NCBI RefSeq assembly: GCF_016461715.1
Contig: NZ_JAEMUI010000016.1
Span: 54,468-118,467 of the forward strand
DNA length: 64,000 bases
Source: Marinomonas spartinae
GTDB lineage: Bacteria > Pseudomonadota > Gammaproteobacteria > Pseudomonadales > Marinomonadaceae
Direction: 5' to 3'
The notes under the pieces are model-generated. The model did not search any database. It was not told where the DNA came from and saw only the letters and a list, made by a program, of their open reading frames with translations. Position numbers and translations under genes: made by a program. Shown one piece after another: positions 1 through 8,890 of this stretch. How positions within the stretch are numbered: the stretch's first letter is position 1; every line of letters starts with the position of its first letter.

Positions 1-846
1 TAGACTGTTAATTTCAGAACCATCCGCTTTGCTCTTTTGCTCTTGTAGATGAGTGATGGCATCAATGTTGTTATTCATGCTTTTGGATAGGGCTAACAAT
101 TGGTCTTTAACTGAGTAAAGCTTGGATGTAACCTCAGGATTACGCTTGCCCATTTCACGATATTGATCAAGCAGTGTTAATATTTTTTGCTGATTGCTTT
201 GTAAATTATCAGGTAGCTGTAATGCTTTTGTTTTTTCGATAACTGTATTTAGTCTAGAGGTGACCTCATCCACAGGAATAGGTTGTCCTTTTGTGATAAT
301 GCTATCAATAAAAGACGTTAAGGAATAAAAACTAGTTTCAATGGTTAGCACTTCTGACGCATTGTTCTGATCATTGTTCTTCTTAAGTGCTTGAGCAACA
401 AGGTCGTATTGGTTGTAAATATTGCTAAGAAGATTCTTTGCCTGTTTGTCAACGTCATCCCATTTTTTACGGGCCTCAGCAAGTGGCGTTAATGTCTTTT
501 CATACTCTGCTATGCTCTGGCTGGTTTTCTGGATCAGGTCTAATACATCTGGGCCATTATAGAGCTGGTTTGATTTGGCTAATTTGTCACTAAGTTGTCG
601 AGTGAGATCCATTAGCTTGGCTTTGTCAGCCTCAGAGCCGGAAGTAACAAAGTGCTCGCGAGCAACCTGCATATCAACAATATTGTGATCTAACTCGTTG
701 GATAACCGGACTTTGTCTGCTCGGCTGAGTAGTGAACTCACACCATACAGACTTGTTATTCCCACAATAAGCGTTAGTATCAGTACGGAACCAAAGCCTA
801 AAGCTAATTTGGTGCCAATTAATCGGTTTTCTAAAAAATTCATCAT
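1..846 (-). CDS. Methyl-accepting chemotaxis protein, N-terminal part (runs off the left edge)
   Basis: The minus strand is open from position 846 to the edge of the window, giving 282 residues without a stop. The start is one of two tandem ATG codons (846 or 843), preceded by AAGGA at good distance. The protein begins with a short cytoplasmic stretch and a transmembrane helix (about residues 12-34), followed by about 245 hydrophilic, strongly helical residues rich in Gln, Lys and Asp. This layout fits the long helical sensor domain (4HB or HBM type) of a chemoreceptor, which would be followed by a second membrane helix, HAMP and the signalling domain outside the window. The ligand cannot be told. 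The family is inferred from architecture, because the diagnostic signalling hairpin is not visible here. Confidence 0.7.
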   Translation of the reverse strand, partial: MMNFLENRLIGTKLALGFGSVLILTLIVGITSLYGVSSLLSRADKVRLSNELDHNIVDMQVAREHFVTSGSEADKAKLMDLTRQLSDKLAKSNQLYNGPDVLDLIQKTSQSIAEYEKTLTPLAEARKKWDDVDKQAKNLLSNIYNQYDLVAQALKKNNDQNNASEVLTIETSFYSLTSFIDSIITKGQPIPVDEVTSRLNTVIEKTKALQLPDNLQSNQQKILTLLDQYREMGKRNPEVTSKLYSVKDQLLALSKSMNNNIDAITHLQEQKSKADGSEINSL

Positions 847-1085
847 CTGGTGATTCCTTAGCAGACGTAGATTGAACTTAGGGTGTCTAGTAAAAAATTA
901 ATGACTAATAAGTCCATCTCATTTTGATAGTTGATATAGACAAATATAAAGATAGGAAACTGTTTTTAATAGTACAACCGTGGAGGAAAGTTTTAAAATG
1001 TAATGAGTGGCGCAGCAATGTCCACATCACCATTGTGACGACTACTTTAACAGAAAACTATCTTCTTTATAGCATCCAGTCTATT

Positions 1086-2519
1086 TTAACTGGCCCTTTG
1101 ACTTTTCGTTGAGGTGAATTCATCAATTAAAAGCGCAAGGTTTTTTATGCCTTCTTCTCGTTCGTTTGGTTGTAATTGGCTATAGTTGATTCGTAAGCAA
1201 TTACGATATTTACCTGTGGATGAAAAAATGGGTCCGGGTGCAAAGCTAATACCGTGCTCGCGACAGGTTTTGACCAACTCTAAACAATCTATCGGTAGAT
1301 TGAGTTCCACCCAAAGAACAAAGCTTCCACTAGGAAAACTCACTCTAGTGCCTTTTGGCAGATAGGTATTAATGGCAGTGAGCATATGATCTCGTTGTTG
1401 TTCATAGTGTTGCCGCATTTGTCTAATGTGTTTGTCATAGCCTCCCAGACGAATAAATTTGGCGATGGCTAATTGCGGCAAGGTCGGGCACATGGAGCTG
1501 CTGACGTATTTGATATGGGTTACTTTGTCTCGGTAGCGGCCAGGTGCTATCCATCCAACACGCATGCCTGGTGCAATGGTTTTAGAAAAAGAAGAGCACA
1601 TTAATACACGCCCATCGGTATCAAACGATTTGATTGTCTTTGGACGAGGGAATTGATAAGAAATATCCCCATAGATGTCATCTTCAATAATGGTAATATC
1701 ATAACTTTGAGCCAGTTTAAATAGACGTTTTTTTTGCTCTTCAGGCATGGTATAGCCCATAGGATTGTTGCAGGTAGGCGTGGCTAAAATCGCTTTAATT
1801 GGCCATTGGTCTAAGGCTAATTCTAATGCTTCTAGGCTAATGCCTGTTTCTGGATGAGTGGGTATCTCCATGACTTTTAGTCCAGCGGCCTTAATGGCTT
1901 GCATCGCGCCATAAAAGCCAGGTGATTCAATGGCAATAATGTCGCCAGGCTCGGCAACGGCTCTTAGACAGACTGAGAGTGCTTCTTGGCAGCCTGAGGT
2001 AATAACTAAGTCATCGGGATGAAGTTGGCATCCTGAGGCAACGGTGAGACGACAAATTTGTTCGCGTAATTCGATCGTCCCCCGTACATCACCATAACCT
2101 AGTCCTAACTGCGGATGTTGTTTGGATAAATCTGCTAATGTTTTAAGCAAGGGTTTAAGGGTAGGAGCCTGCATATCAGGCATGGCATGTTGCAGTTGTA
2201 TGCCAAGCTTTTCACTACGAATCATCAGCATATTAAGCACTTCTTCCCATTGTGAGACCTCTAATGGGCGTTGAGGTGGTCGCGAAATAGTGGGCAAATT
2301 ATCGTGTTGATAAGGCTGACTAACAAAGTAGCCTGATTTAGGGCGAGCTTCTACCAATCTTTCTTGTTCTAGCTGGCGATAGGCCTCTTGTACGGTGGAG
2401 ATACTGACACTGTATTCTTGTGCTAATTGACGGACCGAAGGCAGTCTGTCGCCTATTTGGTAAAAGCCATGTTTAATATGTTCCCCTAGTCTTAGCGCTA
2501 AATCTTGATACAGTGTCAT
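1086..2519 (-). CDS. MocR/GntR-family PLP-dependent transcriptional regulator
   Basis: This 477-residue protein fuses a GntR-type winged helix (residues about 1-70, with the typical RLPSVRQLA and STVQEAYRQLE segments) to a fold-type I aminotransferase domain (about 110-470). The PLP lysine is visible as K313 in SSFSKTIAPGMRVGW, and NNPMGY and EDDIYGD match aminotransferase signature segments. MocR proteins (GabR, PdxR, TauR, DdlR) use the PLP domain as an effector sensor rather than as an enzyme. It is divergent from the DUF1127/LysE pair at 2729-3618, with a repeat array in the shared promoter region, so it probably controls that exporter. The effector is likely an amino acid or amine, which is inference. 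Confidence 0.93.
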   Translation of the reverse strand: MTLYQDLALRLGEHIKHGFYQIGDRLPSVRQLAQEYSVSISTVQEAYRQLEQERLVEARPKSGYFVSQPYQHDNLPTISRPPQRPLEVSQWEEVLNMLMIRSEKLGIQLQHAMPDMQAPTLKPLLKTLADLSKQHPQLGLGYGDVRGTIELREQICRLTVASGCQLHPDDLVITSGCQEALSVCLRAVAEPGDIIAIESPGFYGAMQAIKAAGLKVMEIPTHPETGISLEALELALDQWPIKAILATPTCNNPMGYTMPEEQKKRLFKLAQSYDITIIEDDIYGDISYQFPRPKTIKSFDTDGRVLMCSSFSKTIAPGMRVGWIAPGRYRDKVTHIKYVSSSMCPTLPQLAIAKFIRLGGYDKHIRQMRQHYEQQRDHMLTAINTYLPKGTRVSFPSGSFVLWVELNLPIDCLELVKTCREHGISFAPGPIFSSTGKYRNCLRINYSQLQPNEREEGIKNLALLIDEFTSTKSQRAS

Positions 2520-2581
2520 GATCGATTTTCCCTTACTTTAAAGTACTTTATTTTATTAGAAATGAATACATACCTACTGTA

Positions 2582-2641
2582 ACCATACAGATGGGAGTTT
2601 TCTTCACCATACAGGCGGTTTTTTTTATAGTCTGTATGGTG
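2582..2641. promoter_or_regulatory. Operator-like repeat array, probable MocR binding region
   Basis: The nonamer ACCATACAG occurs at 2582-2590 and again at 2606-2614, a direct repeat with 24 bp between starts. Its exact inverse complement CTGTATGGT lies at 2632-2640; one further flanking base also matches between the second and third copies. The array lies in the divergent region between the MocR gene and the DUF1127/LysE genes. MocR regulators such as GabR are known to bind spaced direct repeats, sometimes with an inverted copy. Binding here is inferred. Confidence 0.7.
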
Positions 2642-2728
2642 AAAAATGTCTATTTTTATCACTGTTATGCTTTTTACTTTCCTTTTAATCTGATGCCTTA
2701 GGTGAGTTGGCTAAGAAGGAGAAGGGTT

Positions 2729-2956
2729 ATGTTGATGATTGCATTATTGGTTCATATAAAACAGTGTGTGCAAAGCTATCGAACACGCAAAGTCTTATTG
2801 TACTTAACAGCTGATGAACTCAAGGATGTCGGCATCAGTGAAGGGGATAGAAGAAAGCAGACTGCTAAAGCGAGTTTATTGGGAATGGGGAAAGAGATAT
2901 TGATGTTTAAACGTGTTAGCAAATCCTTTGAAAAAAAAGTGTATGGGGATGTCTAA
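2729..2956 (+). CDS. DUF1127 small protein
   Basis: This 75-residue protein starts at ATG 2729, with AAGGAG seven bases upstream; a GTG at 2702 is a weaker alternative. The C-terminal half carries the DUF1127 signature: LTADELKDVGIS followed by a basic stretch. The N-terminus is hydrophobic then basic. Members of this family are small and often stress- or starvation-linked, and some bind RNA or phosphate-related partners, but the role here is unknown. Its TAA stop overlaps the ATG of the LysE gene (TAATG), so the two are probably translationally coupled and both fall under the divergent MocR regulator. Confidence 0.8.
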   Translation: MLMIALLVHIKQCVQSYRTRKVLLYLTADELKDVGISEGDRRKQTAKASLLGMGKEILMFKRVSKSFEKKVYGDV

Positions 2957-3618
2957 TGCTGAATCTTTCTTTTTTTCTGGGTGTTGCTGTATTTGCCTTT
3001 GTTATGTCTGTCACGCCGGGACCAAACAATATGATGTTATTGGCCTCTGGGGCACAATTTGTTTTTCGTCGAACCTTGCCGCATATGTTAGGGATTATTC
3101 TTGGCATGGCGTCTTTATTGTTGGCTATTTTATTGGGGCTTGGCTCGTTGTTTATACTCTACCCTCCACTCTACAGTGTCTTAAAATGGGTGGGTGGGGC
3201 GTATTTGCTTTGGCTTGCATGGAAAATTGCGAATGCCCCAACGGACAAGATGTCAACGCAAAAGCCAAACTTAGTCCCATCAGGACAATGCAGTGATTTA
3301 CAACCAGAAAATATCGATAAGCAAATGGTGCCAATGCGCTGGTGGCAAGCTGCTTTATTCCAGTATGCGAACCCTAAAGCTTGGATGATGTCTATTGGCT
3401 GTGTCAGCTCGTTTTCTCTAGCGGGCGATCTGTATGTTCAGTCTGGCTTTTGGATTATTATGCTGTTTGCGTGCATGGGGTTCCCCGCGATCACAATATG
3501 GGTGTTAGCAGGTGAGGCTATCCGACGAAAGCTAACGAGTGTAAAGCGTCAACGTCTATTTAATATTGTTATGGGTGTGCTGACTGCTTCGACGTTGTTA
3601 TTAATAATCAAAGGCTAG
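2956..3618 (+). CDS. LysE/RhtB-family amino-acid exporter
   Basis: This 220-residue membrane protein has the LysE/RhtB hallmark near its N-terminus (SVTPGPNNMMLLASG, about residues 18-32) and five to six hydrophobic segments. A conserved FQYANPKAWMM segment follows the central loop. The family exports amino acids such as lysine, threonine, homoserine or leucine across the inner membrane. The central hydrophilic loop (about residues 95-120) is longer than in the two other LysE genes of this window. It is coupled to the DUF1127 gene by a TAATG overlap and is probably controlled by the divergent MocR protein. The substrate cannot be read from the sequence. Confidence 0.92.
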   Translation: MLNLSFFLGVAVFAFVMSVTPGPNNMMLLASGAQFVFRRTLPHMLGIILGMASLLLAILLGLGSLFILYPPLYSVLKWVGGAYLLWLAWKIANAPTDKMSTQKPNLVPSGQCSDLQPENIDKQMVPMRWWQAALFQYANPKAWMMSIGCVSSFSLAGDLYVQSGFWIIMLFACMGFPAITIWVLAGEAIRRKLTSVKRQRLFNIVMGVLTASTLLLIIKG

Positions 3619-3743
3619 TCTTGTTTTGCGGATGGCACTCTACTGTTAGTCGTTATGGGGGGCGTATGCAATAGCAGATCTGATCAGTATCGTGGGATGG
3701 CTTTTATCACTATGGTAGGACAATCAATAAGGCTGAGTAACGC

Positions 3744-4022
3744 GTGAGTGAATGGTATATCTACATCATTAGAACTCGTTTAAATACCCTCTATACGGGT
3801 ATTACCACCGATGTGGAAAGGCGCTTTCATGAGCATTCAAAGCAGGGCACAACGGGGGCGAAATACCTTAAAGGAAAAGGTCCTTTGGAACTTGTCTGGC
3901 ATCAATTGGTTGACTCGAAAAGGGACGCCGCAAGACTTGAGTATCGTGTCAAAAAACTTAAGAAATATCAGAAATTACAATTGATTAGCGGTCAGATTGA
4001 TTTACATTCTTTACGAGAATAA
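3744..4022 (+). CDS. GIY-YIG nuclease-superfamily protein (UPF0213/YhbQ type)
   Basis: This 92-residue protein is essentially one GIY-YIG domain. WYIYIIRT carries the first motif in YIY-type form, LYTGITTDVERRFHEH holds the second with the catalytic-type Arg and His, and a Glu lies further on in ARLEYRVKKLKK. Stand-alone members such as E. coli YhbQ are widespread; a DNA-binding or nuclease role has been proposed. It starts at GTG 3744 with only a weak ribosome site. It stands alone between the LysE gene and a VOC gene, and its function in the cell is not established. Confidence 0.9.
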   Translation: MSEWYIYIIRTRLNTLYTGITTDVERRFHEHSKQGTTGAKYLKGKGPLELVWHQLVDSKRDAARLEYRVKKLKKYQKLQLISGQIDLHSLRE

Positions 4023-4119
4023 GCAGGTTTTTAACTTGTCTTTCAGGCCATTTGCTCCTAGCATTACTTGATTAGCAAAGACAGATTAAATCGTGACTTG
4101 TAAAGGGAGACAAGGGTAC

Positions 4120-4503
4120 ATGATTCGCCACATTGACCATATCGTGTTAACCGTTGTTGATATTGAAAAATCCGTCGCCTTTTACGAAAAAGTATTGAAA
4201 ATGAAGCCTGTTACCTTTGCTAACGGTCGTCGTGCCGTGCATTTTGGACAGCAAAAAATCAACTTTCAATGTGTAGGTGATGAGCTACGTAATCATGCTC
4301 TTGAAGGCTCTGGTGATCTATGTTTGATCACCGATTGGTCTCTGGATGAAGTCATTGCTCACCTTAACGCCTGTCAGGTGCCGATTCTTGAAGGTCCTGT
4401 CAGCAAAACGGGCGCCCAGGGTGAGATTCAATCTGTTTATTTCAATGACCTTGATAATAATCTTATCGAGGTGAGTGTCTATCCTAAGAATCTCTCTGAA
4501 TAA
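4120..4503 (+). CDS. VOC-family (glyoxalase/bleomycin-resistance fold) protein
   Basis: The 127-residue protein has the paired beta-alpha-beta-beta-beta pattern of the vicinal oxygen chelate fold. RHIDHIVLTVVDIEKSVAFY opens the first module, and a metal-ligand type Glu lies in NLIEVSVY near the end. Members include glyoxalases, dioxygenases and fosfomycin or bleomycin resistance proteins; close relatives of this short type are often of unknown substrate. The start ATG 4120 has GGGAG ten bases upstream and fits the conserved N-terminus better than the GTG at 4093. No partner genes indicate a pathway. Confidence 0.85.
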   Translation: MIRHIDHIVLTVVDIEKSVAFYEKVLKMKPVTFANGRRAVHFGQQKINFQCVGDELRNHALEGSGDLCLITDWSLDEVIAHLNACQVPILEGPVSKTGAQGEIQSVYFNDLDNNLIEVSVYPKNLSE

Positions 4504-4623
4504 CGCATTTCGTCCTATTGGGTTATTTTTTCTTGTTTAGAACCGCTTTTTTGTTCACTTATTGTTATCATTGTTGCTTTAATTTTGTTCCCTCAAATGA
4601 CCGTCAAGGATCCTTTTTCGGCT

Positions 4624-5748
4624 ATGAAAACTATCTTAATTGCGAAACAAAACCTTGAGAAGACCTATTCTGGTGCTTGTCGTAGTGTGCATGAGGAAAT
4701 CAAATATTTTCGTTCTAAAGGCTGTGAAGTGCATACTATTTCTGAAAATGCTAATGTCGCGGATATTGAAAACAGCGGTGGAATTTCGCATAAGTCTAGG
4801 CGATTTTTTTGGCAGAAAAAATTTAACCGCAGAATGCAGTTTAGTAATGAAGCGCTGAAGTTGGCGAAAAAACTCAAGGTCGATTTGTTGATAGGTCAAG
4901 GGGACTTACAACAGCCGGATGTGCACTTTATTCATAATTGTGTGCATTTAGCATCCGAGAAAATCCATGGCAAGTCCTTGGCGAAAGACGATGAGATGTA
5001 TTTAACGCATACCCCCATTTTCCAAAATCATCAGTTTAAACATATTGTTGCCAACTCACACTTGGCCAAAAATGAATTGATGTCTCGTTTTTCGATACCA
5101 GAGCACGATATTTCTGTGATCTATCCGGCAATTGATGAAAACCAGTTTAAGCTATTACCCATTGAGGAGCGAAATGCGATTCGCGCCGACCTAGGAGTGA
5201 AAGACGATGAGCTTCTGGTGGGCTTAGTGACGTCTGGAAATTTTAAAAAACGCGGTGTTGATCGATTCTTTGAGGCCATTAGCTTATTGCCAAAAGAGGT
5301 GGCTGAGAAAACGCATTTTGTCTTTGTTGGTAAAGATAAGTTGTCTCCTGAATATCAAGCGATTCTAGACCGTTCTCCTTATAAAGATAGAGTGCGCCAG
5401 CTGCCAATCATCAATAAAGTGGAGGGGTACTTTAATGCGTTGGATGTATTTGTACTGCCAGCCAGAATTGAAGAGTTTGGGCGTGTTGTGGCTGAGGCGA
5501 TGGCCTGTGGTGCCCCTGTGATCACGACGAAATGGGTGGGGGCGAGTGAAATAATGAAAGATGAATCGGCTGAGTTTGTCTATGATGGTGAAAGCAACCA
5601 AACGCTCGCCAATTTGATGGATGCTTTGCTCAGTGATAAAGCGCTGCGGGAACGAGTTTCCCTAGCCAATCAAACTTCTGCCAAAGAAGTCTATGAATCC
5701 GCATTAGAAGAAAAATTTGATGCCGTTTTTGGGCCTTATATTGCCTAG
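4624..5748 (+). CDS. Glycosyltransferase family 4 (GT-B fold)
   Basis: This 374-residue protein begins at ATG 4624 with AAGGA upstream; a TTG at 4585 would extend it. The N-terminal half contains the acceptor-side Rossmann domain. The C-terminal half carries the GT4 nucleotide-sugar site: GNFKKRGVDRFFEAISLLP, FVGKDKLS, and ARIEEFGRVVAEAMACGAPVITT with the conserved Glu residues. Such enzymes add sugars to lipopolysaccharide core, O-antigen or other glycans on the cytoplasmic face of the inner membrane. The PAKIEEFG-like block resembles WaaG-type enzymes, but no LPS cluster surrounds it, so the acceptor is unknown. Confidence 0.88.
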   Translation: MKTILIAKQNLEKTYSGACRSVHEEIKYFRSKGCEVHTISENANVADIENSGGISHKSRRFFWQKKFNRRMQFSNEALKLAKKLKVDLLIGQGDLQQPDVHFIHNCVHLASEKIHGKSLAKDDEMYLTHTPIFQNHQFKHIVANSHLAKNELMSRFSIPEHDISVIYPAIDENQFKLLPIEERNAIRADLGVKDDELLVGLVTSGNFKKRGVDRFFEAISLLPKEVAEKTHFVFVGKDKLSPEYQAILDRSPYKDRVRQLPIINKVEGYFNALDVFVLPARIEEFGRVVAEAMACGAPVITTKWVGASEIMKDESAEFVYDGESNQTLANLMDALLSDKALRERVSLANQTSAKEVYESALEEKFDAVFGPYIA

Positions 5749-5797
5749 TCGTCTGTTCGTCTAGTATGCCATAGCCATATAAGGCCCTGTTGAGGAG

Positions 5798-7807
5798 TCA
5801 TTGTGTTAGTAGCGCTTTTACCGCAGCAATAACGTCTTTATAGGCTTTCTCTTCATAAACCCCAAAGCCTGTTAATTGACGGGCTTTGATCTTCGTAAAA
5901 ATTGGTTGTGCTAGTCCAGTTAAAAAACGTGTTATTAGAACCGGTGTGAGCGTTGTCTCTGGGCTTTTGTTTTGCAGCTGTTGTGCGAATTCAGTGACAT
6001 AGTGAGCCATTTGTTGACGCTGTTCCTCCAGCGACTCTTTTTGCGCTATTGGTTCGGGGAAAACAAGCACTTTTCCACGGCATACAGAGCAATGTCCACA
6101 ATGTTCTGGGGCATTTTTATCACCAAAATAGCGAGCTAGGTTGTGGTTCAAGCAGCGATTGAGTTCAAAGAAGCGAATCATGGTAGCAATGCGTTCGATT
6201 TCTGCAGTTTGTTTTTCCGTTACGTATTGATCTAAGACATTCAGTAAGGTATCTAGATGAAACCGCTCTAGATTGACTTGATAGACCTCGGTTAGTTGCT
6301 TGCTTTCTAGTGTGAGCACATGGTGAGACTCAGCGTATTCTAATAGTTGTAGAACATCGCCGCGAGAAAACCCTGATTGCTGATAAATTAAATCGAAATT
6401 TGGTGTGCCCCAGATTTTCTTATATTGAATGCCTTTAAGAAGAGCATCGTAAGCGGCGCGCATGTTGTCAGGAACTTGTGCCGCAAAGGCATAGCGATCA
6501 CCTTCCCACTTTAAACGCACATCTGCGTAATAACTGTATTTAGGAGTGATAGCTCCGAGGATTTCGAGTTGAACCAAGAGGGTTTTTAACGGCAGTGAGC
6601 GAATGTTGATTTGGTTGGATAAGCCGTATAGCTGAGTTTTCCAAAGTGTTTGTTGGTCGTCATTGATCTCAGCTTGTTCTTCAATGGTAGCGAGCAGGGA
6701 GGCAATGTCTTGGCGTTCCGGTGTATCGCCATAAACGAAGTTTTCTAACGTGTGTAGGCCTTCTAGACTGGCTAACAATACACAACGGCTGGCTTGGTTA
6801 TCACGTCCCGCTCGGCCGATTTCTTGGCTGTAATTCTCAATGGATTTTGGTAAATCATAATGTATGACTAACCGAATGTCCGCTTTGTCTATGCCCATGC
6901 CGAAAGCGATGGTGGCGACGATGATGCGCGTGCGACTTGCCATAAAATCTGCTTGAATTTGGCTACGAAGGTCGTTGCCGAGCCCAGCATGGTAGGAGGT
7001 TGCTGAGTAGCCTTTTGATCTTAGTGCTTGAGCGATATCATCTGCGGTTTTTTGCTGAGTCACATAGACAATACTGGCTCCTTGGGTGTCGTCTAAAATC
7101 GCCGTCAGCTTATTGAGTTTTTCATGGCCTTGTGCAGGAATAAGATCCACGTCTAAGTTGTGGCGATAAAAGCCTGTTTGCACAATGTGCTCAGGGAAAA
7201 TATCAAACTTTTGTGCCATGTCTCTTTGTACTCGACGAGTGGCCGTGGCGGTTAAGAGCAAAACGAGAGGGATGTTTAGCTCTTGTTTGTATTGCGGGAG
7301 TTTTAAGTAGTCAGGGCGAAAATTGTGTCCCCACTCAGAAATGCAGTGGGCTTCATCCACCACTAGCATAGAAATTGGCACTTGCTTAATAAAGCGACGA
7401 AAACGTTCGTTCTTAAAACGCTCGACCGAGATCATGAGAATTTTAATGGCACCACTTTGGGCTTGTCTCATGATCTCCTGACTGTCTTCTTTGGCTTGGC
7501 TGGAATCCAAGCAGGCAGCGGGAATGCCTTTACTTTGTAAAAAAGCTAATTGGTCATGCATCAGTGCGATTAGCGGTGAAATGACTAAGGTCAGGTTGGG
7601 TAACTGTGTGGCGGTAAATTGATAGCAAAGGGACTTTCCTGAACCCGTTGGGAAAACGGCAAGGGAAGAATGCCCTGATAACAACTGAGTAATGGTTTGG
7701 CCTTGGCCTTCGCGAAAGTGCTCGAAACCAAATATGGCGTGTAATGTCCCTTGTAAATCGCGCGCTTGAAAAGTTGGGGTAATGGCTAACGGTGTACTTG
7801 TTTTCAT
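5798..7807 (-). CDS. recQ: RecQ-family ATP-dependent DNA helicase
   Basis: The 669-residue protein has the SF2 helicase core: Walker A FPTGSGKSLCYQ, DEAH box VVDEAHCISEWGHNFRPDY with the RecQ aromatic-rich loop, LLTATATRRV, and motif VI QEIGRAGRD. A zinc-binding cysteine set (CLNHNLARYF... CGHCSVC) and a winged-helix region follow. The C-terminal tail does not look like a standard HRDC domain, so this may be one of the shorter RecQ-like paralogues rather than the main RecQ. The start at 7807 forms an ATGA overlap with the stop of the upstream srkA-like gene, showing a two-gene operon with translational coupling. The role would be recombination and fork repair. Confidence 0.93.
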   Translation of the reverse strand: MKTSTPLAITPTFQARDLQGTLHAIFGFEHFREGQGQTITQLLSGHSSLAVFPTGSGKSLCYQFTATQLPNLTLVISPLIALMHDQLAFLQSKGIPAACLDSSQAKEDSQEIMRQAQSGAIKILMISVERFKNERFRRFIKQVPISMLVVDEAHCISEWGHNFRPDYLKLPQYKQELNIPLVLLLTATATRRVQRDMAQKFDIFPEHIVQTGFYRHNLDVDLIPAQGHEKLNKLTAILDDTQGASIVYVTQQKTADDIAQALRSKGYSATSYHAGLGNDLRSQIQADFMASRTRIIVATIAFGMGIDKADIRLVIHYDLPKSIENYSQEIGRAGRDNQASRCVLLASLEGLHTLENFVYGDTPERQDIASLLATIEEQAEINDDQQTLWKTQLYGLSNQINIRSLPLKTLLVQLEILGAITPKYSYYADVRLKWEGDRYAFAAQVPDNMRAAYDALLKGIQYKKIWGTPNFDLIYQQSGFSRGDVLQLLEYAESHHVLTLESKQLTEVYQVNLERFHLDTLLNVLDQYVTEKQTAEIERIATMIRFFELNRCLNHNLARYFGDKNAPEHCGHCSVCRGKVLVFPEPIAQKESLEEQRQQMAHYVTEFAQQLQNKSPETTLTPVLITRFLTGLAQPIFTKIKARQLTGFGVYEEKAYKDVIAAVKALLTQ

Positions 7808-8772
7808 TGAGAAATCTGCCCCCATTCTTGTTCACAGCTGTGTAATTCGTTCAAATGATTGAGCCAATATTCTTCACTGGCAAACCAAGGAAAGGCTTTA
7901 ACAAACGCAGGGTCGCTCCAACGTTGCTGTAACCAGGCCGCATACTGGATAACGCGAGCGCTTTTGAAGACATCGATCAGGTCTAATTCGCGGGTTTCAA
8001 AAGGCAAATACGCTTCGTATCCTTCAATCATTTCACTCAATTGCTGTCTTGGGTTTTCCGTTTGTGTCAGGTGGAGCCAGATATCTTGAACGGCCACACC
8101 GTTTTGACAATCGTCAAAGTCCAATAAATGAAACTGACCGTTATGCAACATCAAGTTGCTTCGATGGCTGTCTCCATGAATGGCTCTCAGTTGAGTGGGC
8201 CAATAGGCTTGAATGCGAGTGGAACTCATGTCAATCAGCTTGGTTATTTGAGTCTGATAAATGGGTTTGAGTTTTTGTGGTAGATAGTCCGCTGCTAAAA
8301 TGTGCTTAGCCGCCTGAGCCATTTGCTCAAGAGGTGATACACTGATGCGTTTGGTAAAGGGGGCGTTCATTTTTTGATGGACTTGGCCAATTAATTCTCC
8401 CAGTTGATACAGCTGATCAAGGTTGTCTGCTTCGGGGTGCTGTCCAATGAGTTTTGGGGATAGGCAAAAGTGTATGCCATTATGGCTAAACAGGCTTTCA
8501 CCGTTAAAGACCATGGGAGCGACAACGGGTACGCCTTCCTCTTGTAATCTTAATAGGGTGAGATGTTCCTCTTTGATCTGGGCTTCACTCCAGCGTTCTG
8601 GTCGGTAAAACTTGGCGATCACTGTTGGACCATCTTCTATCCCAATTTGATAAACTCGGTTCTCATAGCTGTTTAATGGGTAAATTCGCGAGTCGCTCCA
8701 TAATCCAGTAGATTCGACGGCATCGAGAATCACGTCGGGAACAAGGCGGGAAAAAGCGTGGGAAGCAGACAT
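7804..8772 (-). CDS. srkA: Stress response kinase A (RdoA/YihE family)
   Basis: The 322-residue protein matches the SrkA/YihE family in length and motifs: SYENRVYQIG near the N-terminus, IAKFYRPERWS with the ATP-binding lysine, the catalytic loop AIHGDSHRSNLML, and the metal-binding LLDFDD. SrkA is a cytoplasmic Ser/Thr kinase of the aminoglycoside-phosphotransferase fold that counters stress-induced death in E. coli (Cpx regulon, MazF pathway). Its stop overlaps the start of the recQ-like gene by ATGA. The start at 8772 has GAGAG about eight bases upstream. Confidence 0.93.
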   Translation of the reverse strand: MSASHAFSRLVPDVILDAVESTGLWSDSRIYPLNSYENRVYQIGIEDGPTVIAKFYRPERWSEAQIKEEHLTLLRLQEEGVPVVAPMVFNGESLFSHNGIHFCLSPKLIGQHPEADNLDQLYQLGELIGQVHQKMNAPFTKRISVSPLEQMAQAAKHILAADYLPQKLKPIYQTQITKLIDMSSTRIQAYWPTQLRAIHGDSHRSNLMLHNGQFHLLDFDDCQNGVAVQDIWLHLTQTENPRQQLSEMIEGYEAYLPFETRELDLIDVFKSARVIQYAAWLQQRWSDPAFVKAFPWFASEEYWLNHLNELHSCEQEWGQISQ

Positions 8773-8890
8773 AGTTAACTCTCTGGTGAAATAAAAAAGA
8801 CTTGCTGCTGTGTCATACCAGCAAAAAATAGCAAATCAATAGGGGACGATAACGGGGACGCTCTCCAATGGCAAGCTTACCTGTGTTTGA

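Noticed and set aside
924..1112. Short open frame of 62 codons on the plus strand
   Set aside because: It has no ribosome site or recognisable protein and overlaps the 3' end of the MocR gene; treated as chance.
2913..3296. 127-codon plus-strand frame overlapping DUF1127 and LysE
   Set aside because: It is out of frame with two well-supported genes, and its Cys-rich composition is typical of a shadow frame.
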